Positions 59,666 to 61,240 of a stretch of 61,240 nucleotides of DNA are shown in pieces. The translations under genes were made by a program, and so were the position numbers. Under the pieces are notes generated by a model. The model had not been told where the DNA came from. It did not search any database and saw only the letters and a list, made by a program, of their open reading frames with translations. Position 1 is the stretch's first letter. Every line of letters starts with the position of its first letter. Source of the stretch: SAR202 cluster bacterium bin16 (GTDB taxonomy: Bacteria > Chloroflexota > Dehalococcoidia > Lucifugimonadales > Australimonadaceae); the NCBI GenBank assembly GCA_002238425.1, contig MPMJ01000018.1:1-61240 (forward strand), in the 5' to 3' direction.

Positions 59666-60844
59666 ATGGGCTCCGTTCTGCGAGTTGGGCTCGCCGGTCT
59701 GGGCAGCGTCTCACGAACGATCCTCGGAAGCGTCGACACGATCGAGGACGTGAAGCTCACGGCGGTCGCGGATATCCGACAGGAGGCGCTGGACGCAGCC
59801 CGCGAGAAGTACGGGGTCGAGACCTTCGACAGCGTGGAGGCGATGTGCGAGAGCCCCGACGTCGACGCCGTTTGGGTATGCACGCCCAATCTCTTCCACT
59901 CCGAGCACACCATCATCGCCGCCGAACACGGCAAGCACGTCATCTGCGAGAAACCTATGGCCGTGACCCTCGAGCAGGCGCAGGCCATGGTCGACGCCGT
60001 TGATCGGAACGGCGTCCGCTACGTGCAGGGTCACTCCAAGATATTCGACCCTCCCATCCGCCGGATGCGCGAGGTCGTCTCCAGCGGCGAACTGGGACGG
60101 CTGATCCAGCTCAACACCTGGGAATACAAGCCGTGGATCTCAGGCCAGCCCCGCCTGGGGTCGGAGGTCGACTCCAGCATGGGCGGCGGCGTGCTCTACC
60201 GGCAGGGCCCGCACCAGACCGACATCATCCGCGGCATCGGCGGCGGGATGGTGAGGAGCGTTCGCGCTGTCGCGGGCCGCTGGAACCCGTCGTTCCCCCG
60301 GGCTGAGGGCGATTACACCGCATTCCTGGAGTTCGAGGACGGCGTTGCCGCAACCATGGCGTTCAACGGCTACGGCTATTTCGACATCACGGAACTCACG
60401 TGGGGCATCGGCGAGGGCGGTCAGCGCCGGAACACTGATATCCCGGCCCCCATCGAGCGCTACGACAACTTCGTGGAGGCCGACGCCAAGTATGCCTTCG
60501 CTGGGATACGCGCCGAACGCGAGCGTGCCGAGCGGTCGTCGGGGCGCCACAACCAGCCCTTCTTCGGGCTCACCATCGCGAGCTGCGAGCGCGGCGACAT
60601 CCGCCAGTCGCCGGACGGCCTGTACATCTACGACGAGAACGGCAGGCGCGAGATAACGTTCGACAACAGAGGCCAGGGCCGCGGCGAACTGACGGAATTG
60701 CGCGATGCCATCCGTGAAGAGCGTCCGACCTTCCCCGACGCGCGATGGGGGATGGCAAGCCTCGAAGTCATCCTCGGCATCCTGCGGTCGTCCAACGAGC
60801 GGCGTGAAGTGACCATGTCGCTTCAGACGCCGGTTCCGTTCTAG
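59666..60844 (+). CDS. Gfo/Idh/MocA oxidoreductase, Pht4-like cis-diol dehydrogenase candidate
   Basis: A 392-residue oxidoreductase with Rossmann GLAGLGSVS (8-16) and an intact CEKPMA (94-99), Lys96 being the catalytic residue; the C-terminal half is normal. The 4,5-cis-dihydrodiol phthalate dehydrogenase Pht4 belongs to this family. Its position, divergent from Rieske copy E and near two Pht5-like genes, makes that role plausible. A sugar or inositol dehydrogenase is the general alternative. ATG 59666 with GGGGAGGA is chosen; the frame from 59531 is not coding. Confidence 0.87.
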   Translation: MGSVLRVGLAGLGSVSRTILGSVDTIEDVKLTAVADIRQEALDAAREKYGVETFDSVEAMCESPDVDAVWVCTPNLFHSEHTIIAAEHGKHVICEKPMAVTLEQAQAMVDAVDRNGVRYVQGHSKIFDPPIRRMREVVSSGELGRLIQLNTWEYKPWISGQPRLGSEVDSSMGGGVLYRQGPHQTDIIRGIGGGMVRSVRAVAGRWNPSFPRAEGDYTAFLEFEDGVAATMAFNGYGYFDITELTWGIGEGGQRRNTDIPAPIERYDNFVEADAKYAFAGIRAERERAERSSGRHNQPFFGLTIASCERGDIRQSPDGLYIYDENGRREITFDNRGQGRGELTELRDAIREERPTFPDARWGMASLEVILGILRSSNERREVTMSLQTPVPF

Positions 60845-60896
60845 GGAGACTCTGAACAACTCGCGGGTCTGCGCCGGAGGAAGGTGCGAGGAGTGC

Positions 60897-60939
60897 GAGG
60901 CTCCCTCAAGGGCGAACCGGGGGTGGAGGGAGTAGCCTC
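60897..60939 (+). terminator. Hairpin after the Pht4-like gene
   Basis: GAGGCTCCCTC (60897-60907) pairs with GAGGGAG-TA-GCCTC (60926-60939) with one small bulge, 53 bases after the stop. No T-tract follows. It lies just before the insertion sequence end. Confidence 0.35.
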
Positions 60940-60958
60940 GGCGGACCGCGCGAGATGT

Positions 60959-61240
60959 GACACGGTAGTGTCCCGTCAAGTGGTGTAAGAGCGTCACCCT
61001 CGCTGTCTTGTTATGCTGCTACGCCTTCAGGCAGCGGCATGGCCTCCTCATTGCCATCCTCAGGGGGCATGAGCGTGGCGGGCCCGGCGAGGTAGCGTCG
61101 GGCGACCTGCCACTCATCGTGCTGCTCGGCCAGGAGGGCTCCTATGAGTCGGCGGATCGCGGCGCGGTTCGGAAAGATGCCCACCACGTCGGTCCGGCGC
61201 CTGATCTCCTTGTTCAGTCGCTCCTGCGGGTTGTTCGACC
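60959..61240 (-). mobile_element. One end of an IS256-family insertion sequence (continues past window)
   Basis: The stretch from about 60959 carries a small inverted repeat (GACAC-GGTA-GTGTC, 60959-60972) and GTCAAGTGGTGTAAGA, which look like an insertion sequence terminal region, followed by the 3' end of a mutator-type transposase. The exact element boundary and target duplication cannot be set because the other end is outside the window. Confidence 0.7.
61011..61240 (-). CDS. IS256/mutator-family transposase, C-terminal fragment (cut by window edge)
   Basis: Reading from the right edge on the minus strand gives [20 protein letters not shown], then [20 protein letters not shown] and EWQVARRYL, ending at TAA 61013-61011. 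The N-x2-E-R-x-N-K-E-I-(K/R)-R-R-x3-V-G-(I/V)-F-P block is the hallmark C-terminal part of IS256-type DDE transposases, including the region of the catalytic Glu. Only about 75 residues are inside the window. Whether the rest is intact cannot be seen. Confidence 0.88.
   Translation of the reverse strand, partial: SNNPQERLNKEIRRRTDVVGIFPNRAAIRRLIGALLAEQHDEWQVARRYLAGPATLMPPEDGNEEAMPLPEGVAA

Overview
The window reads as high-GC bacterial chromosome, most likely from the Chloroflexota (SAR202 / Dehalococcoidia-like). This is inferred from four lipoproteins with Pro/Thr-rich 'TPTP' spacers directly after the lipobox, and from the large set of paralogous Rieske oxygenases, amidohydrolase-2 proteins and zinc dehydrogenases described for SAR202 genomes. 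No rRNA, tRNA or CRISPR array was recognised, and no 16S or marker tree was available to confirm the taxon.

Positions 1-21 kb are mostly household and accessory genes. They comprise the start of an SbcC-type nuclease (cut by the left edge), a membrane-anchored HExxH protein, an EF-G-like GTPase, and an overlapping nucleotidyltransferase / CDP-alcohol phosphatidyltransferase pair. A 64-residue stand-alone Ada zinc domain, an orphan phage portal protein, a seven-repeat RCC1-like lipoprotein and mfd follow. After these come a small Gly/Arg-tailed protein, a short MetE-type protein behind a cluster of 17-base repeats, etfB-etfA with an unknown downstream gene, a TolB-like lipoprotein with a two-nuclease protein, and an AlkD-like protein with a small membrane protein.

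Positions 21-61 kb form a dense catabolic island of about 33 genes in tightly packed operons. It has five Rieske oxygenase alpha subunits, three zinc MDR dehydrogenases, five amidohydrolase-2 proteins, two bicupins, a LigB-type extradiol dioxygenase, two Pht5-like (4,5-dihydroxyphthalate decarboxylase family) proteins, a class II aldolase-fold protein and two Gfo/Idh/MocA oxidoreductases. A nitrogen-compound section (29.7-34.2 kb) holds an ATZ/TRZ-type amidohydrolase, a hydantoinase-type cyclic amidohydrolase and an amidase coupled to a 65-residue GatC/AtzG-like partner. Uptake would be by a TctC + fused TctA-TctB system and by an ABC importer (binding lipoprotein + fused double permease) with no ATPase in the window. 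The simplest overall reading is uptake and ring hydroxylation, dehydrogenation, decarboxylation and cleavage of carboxylated aromatic compounds, perhaps also C-N hydrolysis of cyclic amides or ureides. Substrates are not determinable from sequence alone.

No Rieske reductase, ferredoxin or recognisable transcription factor is encoded among these genes. Candidate control sites were seen as -35/-10 pairs (2.4, 23.9, 29.6, 39.9, 48.2 kb), nested palindromes at 34.3-34.5 kb, and intercistronic hairpins at 49.7 and 53.0 kb. The right edge cuts into an IS256-type insertion sequence.
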